Below, in pieces: positions 45,243-55,696 of a stretch of 64,000 nucleotides of DNA. The position numbers were made by a program, and so were the translations under genes. The DNA comes from Candidatus Zixiibacteriota bacterium (GTDB lineage Bacteria > Zixibacteria > MSB-5A5 > GN15 > PGXB01): positions 62,001 to 126,000 of the forward strand of contig JAFGAL010000004.1 in the NCBI GenBank assembly GCA_016933695.1, in the 5' to 3' direction. The notes under the pieces are model-generated. The model was not told where the DNA came from, searched no databases, and saw nothing but the letters and a program-made list of their open reading frames with translations. Positions within the stretch are counted from its first letter, which is position 1. Each line of letters opens with the position of its first letter.

Positions 45243-45949
45243 GAACCGATTTTATTTTTTCATTTCTGGTGCATGTCATCCTGATCGCCATTCTCGTTAT
45301 CTCCACGCCGTTTCGACCGAAGGTCAGGACTGATTTGGGGGAAGTAATCTCCGTCAACCTTACTTCCCTGCCGGCATCATTACAGCCGCAACCACAACAA
45401 AAACCGGAGCAGATTACCATTCCGCAGGCGATTGAAGCCGACGAACCGGAGGTGTCCGTGCCGGAATTGGCGACCGTGACCGAAACCAAACCGGTCGAAA
45501 AACCCAAGCCCAAACCGAAACCGAAAGAACCCAAAGACGACACCTATCGCCCCAAAACCGAAAAGGGCGATCATGATCAGGCGGGTCTTCCCGAGGGACA
45601 GAAAGATGTCAGCCAGAACCTCGGTTCCGGATCGAAATTCGGCGGTGCGGCCATCGACAACGCCTCGTTCGACTACCCCTACTGGTTCGTGCAGGCCTTC
45701 GGTAAAATCGAACGCAACTGGAGCAATCCGGTCTACGCCAATCGGCCGCTAAGTTGCGTCGTGTATTTTCAGGTAATTACGTCAGGGCGCATCATAAAAA
45801 CCGAAATAGAAAAATCCTCCGGCGTCGACGCGTTCGACCGGGCTTGTGAGCGAGCGGTCAAACAAGCCCAGCCGCTTCCCCCGCTTCCGGGCGACTTCGC
45901 CGAAGAAATCCTTGGCATTCACCTTGAATTTCCGTATTCACCATTATGA
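45239..45949 (+). CDS. tolA: TolA/TonB-like periplasm-spanning protein
   Basis: A 236-residue protein: short N-terminal helix (FIFSFLVHVILIAILVI), Pro/Lys-rich spacer (about 50-115, with PVEKPKPKPKPKEPKDD) and a TonB-type C-terminal domain (CVVYFQVITSGRIIKTEIEK, FDRACERAVKQAQPLPPLP). Place in the operon argues for the TolA role, but the C-domain reads as TonB family. The spacer is much shorter than in enterobacterial TolA. It overlaps tolB by 4 bases. Confidence 0.85.
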   Translation: MRTDFIFSFLVHVILIAILVISTPFRPKVRTDLGEVISVNLTSLPASLQPQPQQKPEQITIPQAIEADEPEVSVPELATVTETKPVEKPKPKPKPKEPKDDTYRPKTEKGDHDQAGLPEGQKDVSQNLGSGSKFGGAAIDNASFDYPYWFVQAFGKIERNWSNPVYANRPLSCVVYFQVITSGRIIKTEIEKSSGVDAFDRACERAVKQAQPLPPLPGDFAEEILGIHLEFPYSPL

Positions 45950-47262
45950 AAAAACGTATTGCCTTTGTTGTTGCCATCATGATGTTCATGGCCGCGTCGC
46001 AGGCCGTATCGCAGGGACTGCCGATTCGTGACGTGCACGGCCGCCTTCAGGAAAAAACCTCATTCGAACCGACCCGTATCTCGGTCGAGGACAACCGCTA
46101 TGTCGGGATCGACCCGATCGAATACGCCGACACCATCCTGCTTCGCAACTGCGCCGCAATTCTGCGCAAGGATCTCGACTTCTCACCCTATTTCGAGGTC
46201 GTCCTGCTGGACTCGTTTTTCATGCGCCATATGGAATTGACCGAAATGACCATGCTGGGTTGGAAACGCCTCGGCTCGGAATATCTGGTGAAAATGGAAA
46301 CCGAATTCCCGCGCGATAAAATCGACATCCAGTACCGTCTCTATTCGGTCGAAAGCGGCCGTGAAATCAAAAAGAAACGCTTCGACGCCAAAAAAGCGGC
46401 GTATCGAACCCTGGTGCATGAAATCGCCAACGATATCGTGAAAACCTTGACCGGCGACGAGAGTATTTACCTGACAAAAATCGCCTATGTCAAAAAAACC
46501 GACAGCACCAAAGAACTGTTTATGTCCGATTACGACGGATACAACGAAGAGCAGTTGACCGACAACGGCTCGCTCAACATCTCCCCCGCCGTGTCGCCGG
46601 ACGGCAAGTACATCTATTTCACCAGCTACATGCAGGAAACGCCAAAGCTGTATGAACTGTCACTCAAAGACAACGGCGTTAAACTGATCGCCGAACAACC
46701 CGGCATCAATGCCGCGGCGGCGGTGTCGCCAGACGGCGAGCATATCGCCTGTGTGCTTTCACGCGACGGGAATTCGGAAATTTACCTGCTCGACCGCAAG
46801 GGCAAAATCGAAAAACGGCTGACCAAAAGCGCTTCGATTGAATCCTCACCGACCTGGTCACCCGACGGCAAGGAAATCGCGTTTACGTCGGATCGAACCG
46901 GCTCACCACAGATTTACATCATGGACCGCGAGGGATTGAACGTCCGGCGGCTGACCTTCAAGGGCGGATACAATGATTCCCCGCAATGGTCACCCAAAGG
47001 CGATCAGATTATTTTCGTCCATCGCGACGGTCATTTTCACGTCGCCTCTATCGACGCCACCGGCAAGAATTTTCGCATTTTAACCGATCTTGGAAACAAC
47101 GAAAATCCCCACTTTTCACCGGACGGTAATCATATTATCTTTACGTCAAACCGGCTGGGACCGACTGAGGTCTACACCATGGATCTCTTCGGCAACAGCC
47201 AAAGGCGGCTGACCATGCGGGGAGGGTTTTCCAATCCTATCTGGTTGCCGGAAAAAGAGTAA
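45946..47262 (+). CDS. tolB: Tol-Pal system protein TolB
   Basis: A 438-residue periplasmic protein with signal peptide (ending SQAVSQG), a TolB N-terminal domain (FDPTYFE-like DLDFSPYFEVVLLD) and a C-terminal six-bladed WD40-like propeller with repeated SPDGKYIYFTS, SPDGEHIACVL, SPDGKEIAFTSDR and SPDGNHIIFTSNR. It links Pal to the inner-membrane complex. Length is normal. Confidence 0.95.
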   Translation: MKKRIAFVVAIMMFMAASQAVSQGLPIRDVHGRLQEKTSFEPTRISVEDNRYVGIDPIEYADTILLRNCAAILRKDLDFSPYFEVVLLDSFFMRHMELTEMTMLGWKRLGSEYLVKMETEFPRDKIDIQYRLYSVESGREIKKKRFDAKKAAYRTLVHEIANDIVKTLTGDESIYLTKIAYVKKTDSTKELFMSDYDGYNEEQLTDNGSLNISPAVSPDGKYIYFTSYMQETPKLYELSLKDNGVKLIAEQPGINAAAAVSPDGEHIACVLSRDGNSEIYLLDRKGKIEKRLTKSASIESSPTWSPDGKEIAFTSDRTGSPQIYIMDREGLNVRRLTFKGGYNDSPQWSPKGDQIIFVHRDGHFHVASIDATGKNFRILTDLGNNENPHFSPDGNHIIFTSNRLGPTEVYTMDLFGNSQRRLTMRGGFSNPIWLPEKE

Positions 47263-47307
47263 GAAAGGGAGGGTAGAACGGGAAACCGGGAAACTGCGTT
47301 TTTATAG

Positions 47308-47336
47308 TTGACCGGAATAGTAAAATTGAGTAGAAT
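47308..47336 (+). promoter_or_regulatory. Second promoter ahead of pal
   Basis: TTGACC (47308-47313), 17-base spacer, TAGAAT (47331-47336), inside the 126-base tolB-pal gap. It would allow pal and cpoB to be made in excess of the upstream tol genes. Confidence 0.65.
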
Positions 47337-47388
47337 GCTGACGCCATAAAGGGAAGTATACTTATCAAAATATCTTAAGGAGGATACC

Positions 47389-47901
47389 ATGAGAAAGGTT
47401 TATCTGATTGCACTGCTGGGCATATTGGCGCTGTTTCTTGCCAGTTGCGGCGGTCCACCGAAACCAGAACCGCAACAGCCGGTCATTACCGAGCCGGAAC
47501 CCGAACCCGAGCCCGAACCGGTGCCTGAACCCGAACCCGAGCCGGAACCGGTATTGATCACCGAATCTGATTTTCAGATTGTGTATTTCGATTTTGACAA
47601 ATTCAACCTGGTGGATTCCGCCAAGCGTGCGCTCGACAACAACGCCCGTGTTCTCAAAAGCAACCCGAACGTGGTGGTCATGATCGAGGGACACTGCGAC
47701 GAACGCGGGACGATCGAATACAACCTCTCCCTTGGAGAAAAACGTGCCAACGCGGCGATGCAGTATCTCAAGGATCTCGGTATCAGCGGCTCCCGCATGA
47801 AAACCATCAGTTACGGCAAGGAAAAACCGGCTGACCCGGGGCACAATGAACGCGCCTGGGCAAAAAACCGTCGCGCCATCTTCAAAGTGATGTCGCAATA
47901 A
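47389..47901 (+). CDS. pal: Peptidoglycan-associated lipoprotein Pal
   Basis: A 170-residue lipoprotein (lipobox LFLASC, Cys21) with an unusual Pro/Glu-rich spacer of repeated PEPEPEPE units (about 36-60), then an OmpA-type peptidoglycan-binding domain: VYFDFDKFNLVDSAKRALD, GHCDERGTIEYNLSLGEKRA, and ISYGKEKPADPGHNERAWAK. It ties the outer membrane to the wall and binds TolB. GGAGG precedes the ATG. Confidence 0.95.
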   Translation: MRKVYLIALLGILALFLASCGGPPKPEPQQPVITEPEPEPEPEPVPEPEPEPEPVLITESDFQIVYFDFDKFNLVDSAKRALDNNARVLKSNPNVVVMIEGHCDERGTIEYNLSLGEKRANAAMQYLKDLGISGSRMKTISYGKEKPADPGHNERAWAKNRRAIFKVMSQ

Positions 47902-47920
47902 CCGCTGATTGGTGGAGCTT

Positions 47921-48688
47921 ATGACGCGCAAAACGATACCGATGGCCGCGATTCTGCTGGCCGGCATGTTACTCCTGATTTCGGGATGTTGCATGAAACG
48001 CGACGTGATCCGGCTGGAGGACCGCATCAGTAAGGTCGATGCCGATCAGGAAGAAGTGGTCCGCGCGGTGGAACGCCTGGATTCCCTGCTGTCCTCCGAA
48101 GGCGAGGCTTCGATGCAACTTCGTGCGGAAATCCGAAGCGCGGTCACTGACCTGTTGACGCAGTTCCAGGCCATCCAGACCAGCATGCAGGATCTGCAGG
48201 ATAAAGTGACCTTCCTGACCGAAAGCGGCGGCGCCCGTCCGGTAATCATGGAACCGTTCGTACAAACCGACGGCACCGACTCCGCGTCATCCGGCACCCC
48301 GGTTATTCCCGGAATCAACTGCCAGGAATTGTATGACGAATCGTTTATCTTTATGCGGCGCGGGCAGTACGAAGAGGCCTTGATCGGTTTCGCCGACTAT
48401 CTTAAATACTGCGGAACCGAAGACAAGGCCGACAACGCCCGATTCTGGATCGGCGAGTCGTACTATTCCATGAAACGATACAAAGACGCCATCAGCGAAT
48501 TCGATCTACTTCTGCGCGATTACCCCGATTCCGAGAAACGACCCGGCGCTTTGTATAAGATCGCCCGCTCCCACGAGGAATTGGGACAGACCAGCGATGC
48601 CAAAGAGGTCTTTCAGAAGCTGGTCAATGAACACCCGGAGACACTGGAGGGCGAGCAGGCCAGGGAGAAACTGAAGGAATACCGTTAG
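47921..48688 (+). CDS. cpoB: CpoB/YbgF-type TPR lipoprotein
   Basis: A 255-residue protein with lipobox LLISGC in MTRKTIPMAAILLAGM and beyond, an N-terminal coiled coil (DVIRLEDRISKVDADQEEVV), and C-terminal TPRs (RRGQYEEALIGFADYLKYC, SYYSMKRYKDAISEFDLLLR, DAKEVFQKLVNEHPET). E. coli CpoB coordinates wall synthesis with Tol-Pal. The E. coli protein has a signal peptide without lipidation; a lipobox is present here. The start at 47921 has GGTGGAG 5 bases before it and replaces the longer frame from 47909. Confidence 0.88.
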   Translation: MTRKTIPMAAILLAGMLLLISGCCMKRDVIRLEDRISKVDADQEEVVRAVERLDSLLSSEGEASMQLRAEIRSAVTDLLTQFQAIQTSMQDLQDKVTFLTESGGARPVIMEPFVQTDGTDSASSGTPVIPGINCQELYDESFIFMRRGQYEEALIGFADYLKYCGTEDKADNARFWIGESYYSMKRYKDAISEFDLLLRDYPDSEKRPGALYKIARSHEELGQTSDAKEVFQKLVNEHPETLEGEQAREKLKEYR

Positions 48689-48690
48689 CA

Positions 48691-49257
48691 ATGCCCGTAA
48701 CGGCCATAAAGCTCAACATTAAAATCCCGACCGCGAGCGTGCCTCCCGGTCGGGGTTTTTATCAATTGGAGGAAGAGACGCTGTATCTTCCGGTGGAATA
48801 TCCCGGAGAGCAATGTCGTTTCTTCTCCTATCTGGAATCCGATCCGGTGTCGTTCCAGCTGGATCGCGACGGCCGTCTCATTTTCATCGAAATCACGCTT
48901 CCCCGTCGGCGCTGGCGGATAAAACCGAATCTGGTCCCGCCGGAAACCGCGGAATCGGCCGATATCCGTTTCCTCGATTTCCGCGACCGTTTCACTGAAC
49001 CGGCCGTTCTCTGCAATGAAAAGAAAGATTTCCTGCTGGTTCGGTTTTCACGCGGCGCGGCGACACACAACTACTATCTCGCCCAAAATCTTATCGCCCA
49101 GGTGACCGAAAATCACCAACTGACCGCGCTCTGGGTGTTCGACATTGTCGATGATCTCGCCGGACGAGAAATCGCCGCCTGGCGTAAACTCATCCACGGC
49201 AAACCGTCGAGTTTCCGAAAAGGCGCGGCTGTCCCCGCCAACACTCCCAATATATGA
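48691..49257 (+). CDS. Conserved-looking protein of unknown function
   Basis: A 188-residue protein without signal or membrane segments. It is beta-rich and starts MPVTAIKLNIKIPTASVPPG, with YLPVEYPGEQCRFFSYLE, IEITLPRRRWRIKPNLVPP and FLLVRFSRGAATHNYYLAQN. I do not recognise the family. It starts 2 bases after cpoB and ends 56 bases before the DinB gene; it could belong to either unit. Coding is supported by composition and tight spacing. Confidence 0.68.
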   Translation: MPVTAIKLNIKIPTASVPPGRGFYQLEEETLYLPVEYPGEQCRFFSYLESDPVSFQLDRDGRLIFIEITLPRRRWRIKPNLVPPETAESADIRFLDFRDRFTEPAVLCNEKKDFLLVRFSRGAATHNYYLAQNLIAQVTENHQLTALWVFDIVDDLAGREIAAWRKLIHGKPSSFRKGAAVPANTPNI

Positions 49258-49313
49258 TACGGATGTGATATCTCTTTGCCCCGTTCTGCCGTTACTTGTA
49301 GCGGAGGTAACAG

Positions 49314-50528
49314 ATGGGGCCGTTTTTATATATTGACGTTGATGCGTTTTTCGCGTCGGTGGAGCAGTCGATCAATCCCGCCCTGGTTGGGCGTCCGGTC
49401 ATGGTGGGCGGACTGAAACACGAACGCGGCGTGGTGGCCTGTCCCAGTTACGAGGCACGGTCGCGCGGCGTGCGCACCGGAACGACCTTGCACGAGGCCG
49501 CGCGGTTGATTCCCGACGGCATTTTTCTGCGCGGGGATTTCAACCGCTACCAGGATTTCTCGGACCGCTTCTATAACATCCTGTACTCATACACACCGGA
49601 TCTGGTGCGAATTTCACAGGATGAAGCCTGCCTGCATCTCGGCGGCATCGTGCGGCAATTCGCCGACCCCCATACCCTCGCCCAACACCTGCAACAACAG
49701 GTCTGGGACGAACTGGCGCTGTCGACCTCGATCGGCATCGCTCCCAGCCGCATCGCCGCCAAAATCGCCTCGGAACATCGCAAACCGATGGGGCGAACCA
49801 TCCTTACAGTACAGACTCTCCCCGGCTTCATGGCACCCCTCCCCATTCGCAAAATCCCCGGAGTCGGAGCTGTTACTGAAAAGATTCTGCACGAAATGGG
49901 TATTTATACCGCGGGACAGCTTTCCCAGGTCCCGGAGCAATATCTGAAAACCGTATTTGGCATCAATGGGTTAAAAATCGCGGCATACAGTCGCGGCGAG
50001 GACGGCCCGCTGTTGCGCGACTACACCGTCATCCGTTCCGTCAGCCGCGAAACCGGATTCGCCGACGACATCACTGACCATGCGATCCTTCTGTCGCACT
50101 TCTACTATCTGCTGGAACGTGCCGCCCGAAAACTGCGCACTCTCTATAAAACAGCCGCGACCGTGAAAATCAAATTCCGCTACGCTGATTTCAAAACGGT
50201 CGAGGGTGCGACGCGGATTCATCCGATGTCCAACGACGAAGGCGATATCTTCCCGGCTGTCGAGAGGATGTTCACCCGGTTGTTCACCCGACGGGTGGGA
50301 ATCCGGCTGGTCGGAGTCACCCTGTTTGGTCTGCACAACTATCGCGATAACGAATCATTCTTAAACGACCGTATCGAAAAAAACCGCCGCCTGCGTCGCG
50401 GGTTGGATTACGTTCGCGCCCGCGAGGGATTCTTCTCCCTCATGACCGGGCGTACCTGGGCACTCGACCAGCGGTACAAACGCGGAGACACCGGCTATGA
50501 ATTGCGCACTCCCGGTTTGTCGCAGTAG
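49314..50528 (+). CDS. dinB: Y-family DNA polymerase (DinB-like)
   Basis: A 404-residue translesion polymerase. Metal ligands are seen in LYIDVDAFFASVEQ (Asp8) and SQDEACLHLGG (Asp103, Glu104); the palm stretch VACPSYEARSRGVRTG, the helix-hairpin-helix IRKIPGVGAVTEKIL and a little-finger domain follow. The usual SIDEAYLD motif is changed to SQDEACLH. A GGAGG site precedes the ATG. The next gene, a DnaE-type polymerase, overlaps it by 32 bases, as in mutagenesis cassettes where a Y-family protein works with DnaE2. Confidence 0.92.
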   Translation: MGPFLYIDVDAFFASVEQSINPALVGRPVMVGGLKHERGVVACPSYEARSRGVRTGTTLHEAARLIPDGIFLRGDFNRYQDFSDRFYNILYSYTPDLVRISQDEACLHLGGIVRQFADPHTLAQHLQQQVWDELALSTSIGIAPSRIAAKIASEHRKPMGRTILTVQTLPGFMAPLPIRKIPGVGAVTEKILHEMGIYTAGQLSQVPEQYLKTVFGINGLKIAAYSRGEDGPLLRDYTVIRSVSRETGFADDITDHAILLSHFYYLLERAARKLRTLYKTAATVKIKFRYADFKTVEGATRIHPMSNDEGDIFPAVERMFTRLFTRRVGIRLVGVTLFGLHNYRDNESFLNDRIEKNRRLRRGLDYVRAREGFFSLMTGRTWALDQRYKRGDTGYELRTPGLSQ

Positions 50529-53481
50529 CTTCTCCCTGCGCTACGGCACCACTCCGCCCGAACAACTGGCACAGGCGGCGGAGGACTGCGGTTATCCGGC
50601 ACTGATTCTCGCCGACCGCAATAACCTCTATGGGTGTTACGATTTCTATTATGCCGCCAAAGAATGCGGCCTGCAACCGATCATCGGCGCGATAGTCACG
50701 ACACATTTCGGGGATATCACGCTATTGTGTGAAAACCATGACGGCTTCCGCAACCTGTCAAAGTTGATCACGCACCACCAATTGCACGGTACAATCCAGC
50801 CCGACCTGCTGTCGCATCATGCAAAAGACCTGCTTGGTACCACTTCGCCCGCAACCTATCATCCGGCACTGCATGACATTTTCAGATCCGCTCTTTTTAT
50901 ACCAATCGGACATGACAAACCATCACAGGCGTATCGCTTTGCCGACAAAGCCGGCATCAAAGCGGTCGCCCTTCCCCCCGTGTCATTTCTCAGAAAAGAA
51001 GATTATGCAACGCATCGTCTGCTTCGCGCCATAGACGGCGGACATCTGATAACGCATATCCCGCCCGATCAACTCGCCTCGCCCGATGAGTATTTGCGCC
51101 CGCCGGATTGGTACAATCATTTATATGCCCCATACCCGGACATCATCCATAACTGCCGCGAGTTGCATGAACGATGCAACCTGATATTCCCGAACACCAA
51201 AAATATCCTGCCATATATTGCAATCACTGGTGACCATTTCGAACGACTCAGAACTATTGCTCTGTCCGGTCTGCAAAACAAACTCAGGACTGTGACCGGG
51301 CCGTACCAGGCGCGGCTGGAATACGAACTCTCGGTCATCCGCCGCACCGGCTTTGTCGACTATTTTCTGATCGTCAATGATATCATCACCTTTTGTAAAA
51401 AAACCGGTATCACGGCGGTGGGACGCGGCTCCGCCGCCGGATCACTGGTATCGTACAGCCTCGGGATTACCCGGGTGGACCCGATTCGTGAGGGATTATA
51501 CTTCGAACGCTTCCTCAACGAAGCCCGCTCCGACTGCCCCGATATCGATCTCGATATCGACTGGCGGAAACGCGACGACGTCCTGGCGTATCTCTATCGT
51601 ACGTATGGCGATGAACATATCGCCATGATGGCATCGTACATCCGCTTCCAACCCCGGCTGGCGGTGCGGGAAACCGCCAAAGCGTTGGGCATTGCCCCGG
51701 AAGAGATCAACCGGTTTGTCAAACGGCTTCCGTGGAGTTCGATGGAAAAACTGGACGGCAGTATCGCGCGACTTCCCGCCGCCACCCGATCGCAGTTGGA
51801 TTGGCAACGATTCGCACCGGTCATGCAGGGTGCCCGCGCAATTGCCGAACTTCCCCGTCATTTGGGCATCCATCCCGGCGGCGTGGTCATCACCCCCCGG
51901 CCGCTGACCGACTATATTCCGCTGGAACGAGCCGCCAAGGGAATTGTCGTGACCCAGTGTGACATGTACCAGGCCGAGAAAATCGGACTGGTGAAAATTG
52001 ACATTCTCGGTCAGCGCGGTCTGGCGGTGATCGCCGATTGCCTGGCCGAAATGAAAAAACGGCACGGCGATGATTTCGAAATCCCCGATGATGACGACGC
52101 CACCTATCGCCTGCTTCGCACCGGCAAAACCATCGGTGTTTTTCAGATCGAGTCCCCCGGCCTGCGGGCGTTATTGCGGGTGCTCAAACCGCGCGTCCTG
52201 AACGATATCACCCTTGCGCTGGCATTGATACGCCCCGGCGCGTCCGATTCCGGCATGAAACAGATTTTCCTCAACCGTTTTCACGGGTGCGAACAAACCG
52301 TCTACCCGCATCCGAACCTGACCGACATCCTGCGCGAAACCCACGGCGTGTTTATCTATCAGGAGCAGGTGATTCTCGCCGGACAGTGCATTGCGGGATT
52401 CAATCTTCCCGCGTCGGATTTACTGCGGCGGTCGATTACCAAGAAACGCCTGGCCGGCGAAAATCAAAAATTGACCCGACGGTTTCTCGACGGTGCTGAC
52501 CGCAACGGCATCGACCAGACCACCGCTCAGGGCATTCTCTCGCAATTGCGACAATTCGCGTCGTTCGGATTCTGCAAGGCGCATGCGGCCACCTACGGTC
52601 ATCTGGCGTACCAGTCGGCATATTTCAAAACGCATCAACCGGATGTCTTCATGGCCGCCGTCCTGCATAACGACGGCGGGTACTACCCCTCGGCGGTCTA
52701 TGTCGCCGAGGCGCGACGACTCGGCGTGACGGTCATGCCGCCCGACTGCACTCTCTCGGAACGCCGCGACTCACTTCATGGCGGGCGTATCTATCTGGGA
52801 TTGTCGCGCGTGCGCGAGATCACCCGTCGCAGCCTCGACCAGATCGAATCCGGCCGTCCATTCACGTCGCTGGCCGATTTTCTGTCACGCGTGGATATCT
52901 CCGAACGGGAAGTCGAAAACCTGATCCGCATCGGTTTCTTCGACTCGCGGGATACCTCGCGTCCCCGACTGCTCTGGCAGTACCGTCTCTGGGGACGCGC
53001 CCCGAAACGCCGCGATGATGACTTGTTCGGGGGGAGAGTCCTCCCGCCCGCCACCGAACAACTGCCGCCGTTGCGGCAGTTCAGCCGGTATGACATTTTC
53101 CGGGCGGAAAAGGCCATTCTGGACATGCCGGCATCATTTCACCCCCTGTCGCTTTTTAATACCCACCGACCGGTCGACGTCGCCGGGCTGGCCCGCCCGG
53201 GCGCGGACCGAACGGTAACCATCTCCGGCTGGCTGGCGGATCGCAAGCGGATCAAGACCCGCGACGGCAAGTCGATGGTATTTCTGACATTCGATACGGT
53301 CGATGATACGTTCGAGGTGATTCTTTTCCCGGATACCTATGATCGTTTCAGTGAAACCATTCGCACCTATCGCTATCTTGCCATCGATGGACGCATTAAT
53401 TTCGACGACGGCACCCCCGCATTGATCGCGCAGTGTATCCGCCCCGCCGAGACGGGGCTTCCCGGGGCAAAACACATTTAG
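50497..53481 (+). CDS. dnaE2: DnaE2/ImuC-type DNA polymerase III alpha subunit
   Basis: A 994-residue C-family polymerase. The PHP domain is present (1-200) but its first metal motif (usually HxHS) reads CRSSFSLRYG, so proofreading or pyrophosphatase activity there is probably lost. The polymerase core has GRGSAAGSLVSY at 309-320, PDIDLDI with Asp349 and Asp351, and FQIESPGLRALL. A tandem HhH region and a C-terminal OB domain (VTISGWLADRKRIKTRDGK) follow. It is shorter than replicative DnaE and lacks a tau-binding tail. Overlap with dinB implies coupled, probably error-prone, repair synthesis. Confidence 0.9.
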   Translation: MNCALPVCRSSFSLRYGTTPPEQLAQAAEDCGYPALILADRNNLYGCYDFYYAAKECGLQPIIGAIVTTHFGDITLLCENHDGFRNLSKLITHHQLHGTIQPDLLSHHAKDLLGTTSPATYHPALHDIFRSALFIPIGHDKPSQAYRFADKAGIKAVALPPVSFLRKEDYATHRLLRAIDGGHLITHIPPDQLASPDEYLRPPDWYNHLYAPYPDIIHNCRELHERCNLIFPNTKNILPYIAITGDHFERLRTIALSGLQNKLRTVTGPYQARLEYELSVIRRTGFVDYFLIVNDIITFCKKTGITAVGRGSAAGSLVSYSLGITRVDPIREGLYFERFLNEARSDCPDIDLDIDWRKRDDVLAYLYRTYGDEHIAMMASYIRFQPRLAVRETAKALGIAPEEINRFVKRLPWSSMEKLDGSIARLPAATRSQLDWQRFAPVMQGARAIAELPRHLGIHPGGVVITPRPLTDYIPLERAAKGIVVTQCDMYQAEKIGLVKIDILGQRGLAVIADCLAEMKKRHGDDFEIPDDDDATYRLLRTGKTIGVFQIESPGLRALLRVLKPRVLNDITLALALIRPGASDSGMKQIFLNRFHGCEQTVYPHPNLTDILRETHGVFIYQEQVILAGQCIAGFNLPASDLLRRSITKKRLAGENQKLTRRFLDGADRNGIDQTTAQGILSQLRQFASFGFCKAHAATYGHLAYQSAYFKTHQPDVFMAAVLHNDGGYYPSAVYVAEARRLGVTVMPPDCTLSERRDSLHGGRIYLGLSRVREITRRSLDQIESGRPFTSLADFLSRVDISEREVENLIRIGFFDSRDTSRPRLLWQYRLWGRAPKRRDDDLFGGRVLPPATEQLPPLRQFSRYDIFRAEKAILDMPASFHPLSLFNTHRPVDVAGLARPGADRTVTISGWLADRKRIKTRDGKSMVFLTFDTVDDTFEVILFPDTYDRFSETIRTYRYLAIDGRINFDDGTPALIAQCIRPAETGLPGAKHI

Positions 53482-55527
<2,046 letters not shown>

Positions 55528-55530
55528 AAA

Positions 55531-55555
55531 AAGGCCCCCGTCTATCGGAGGCCTT
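55531..55555 (+). terminator. Hairpin after ligA
   Basis: AAGGCC..CCG (55531-55540) pairs with CGG..GGCCTT (55546-55555) with one mismatch. The T run is on the minus strand rather than behind the ligA stop, so termination of ligA is only probable. Confidence 0.5.
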
Positions 55556-55648
55556 AATCTCCTACTCGGAGAAACGCTTTTTGTGCAGACCGATCTGCAT
55601 TCTTTATAACAATTATTCAGCCCAAAACGTTCCCGATTGATATAAAAA

Positions 55649-55675
55649 AACGGGCGATTTGCGTAATCGCCCGTT
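55649..55675 (-). terminator. Intrinsic terminator of the dehydrogenase gene
   Basis: An 11-base perfect stem (55649-55659 with 55665-55675), followed on the minus strand by seven T. Confidence 0.9.
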
Positions 55676-55696
55676 AAGCCCCAATATTTCAATAGC

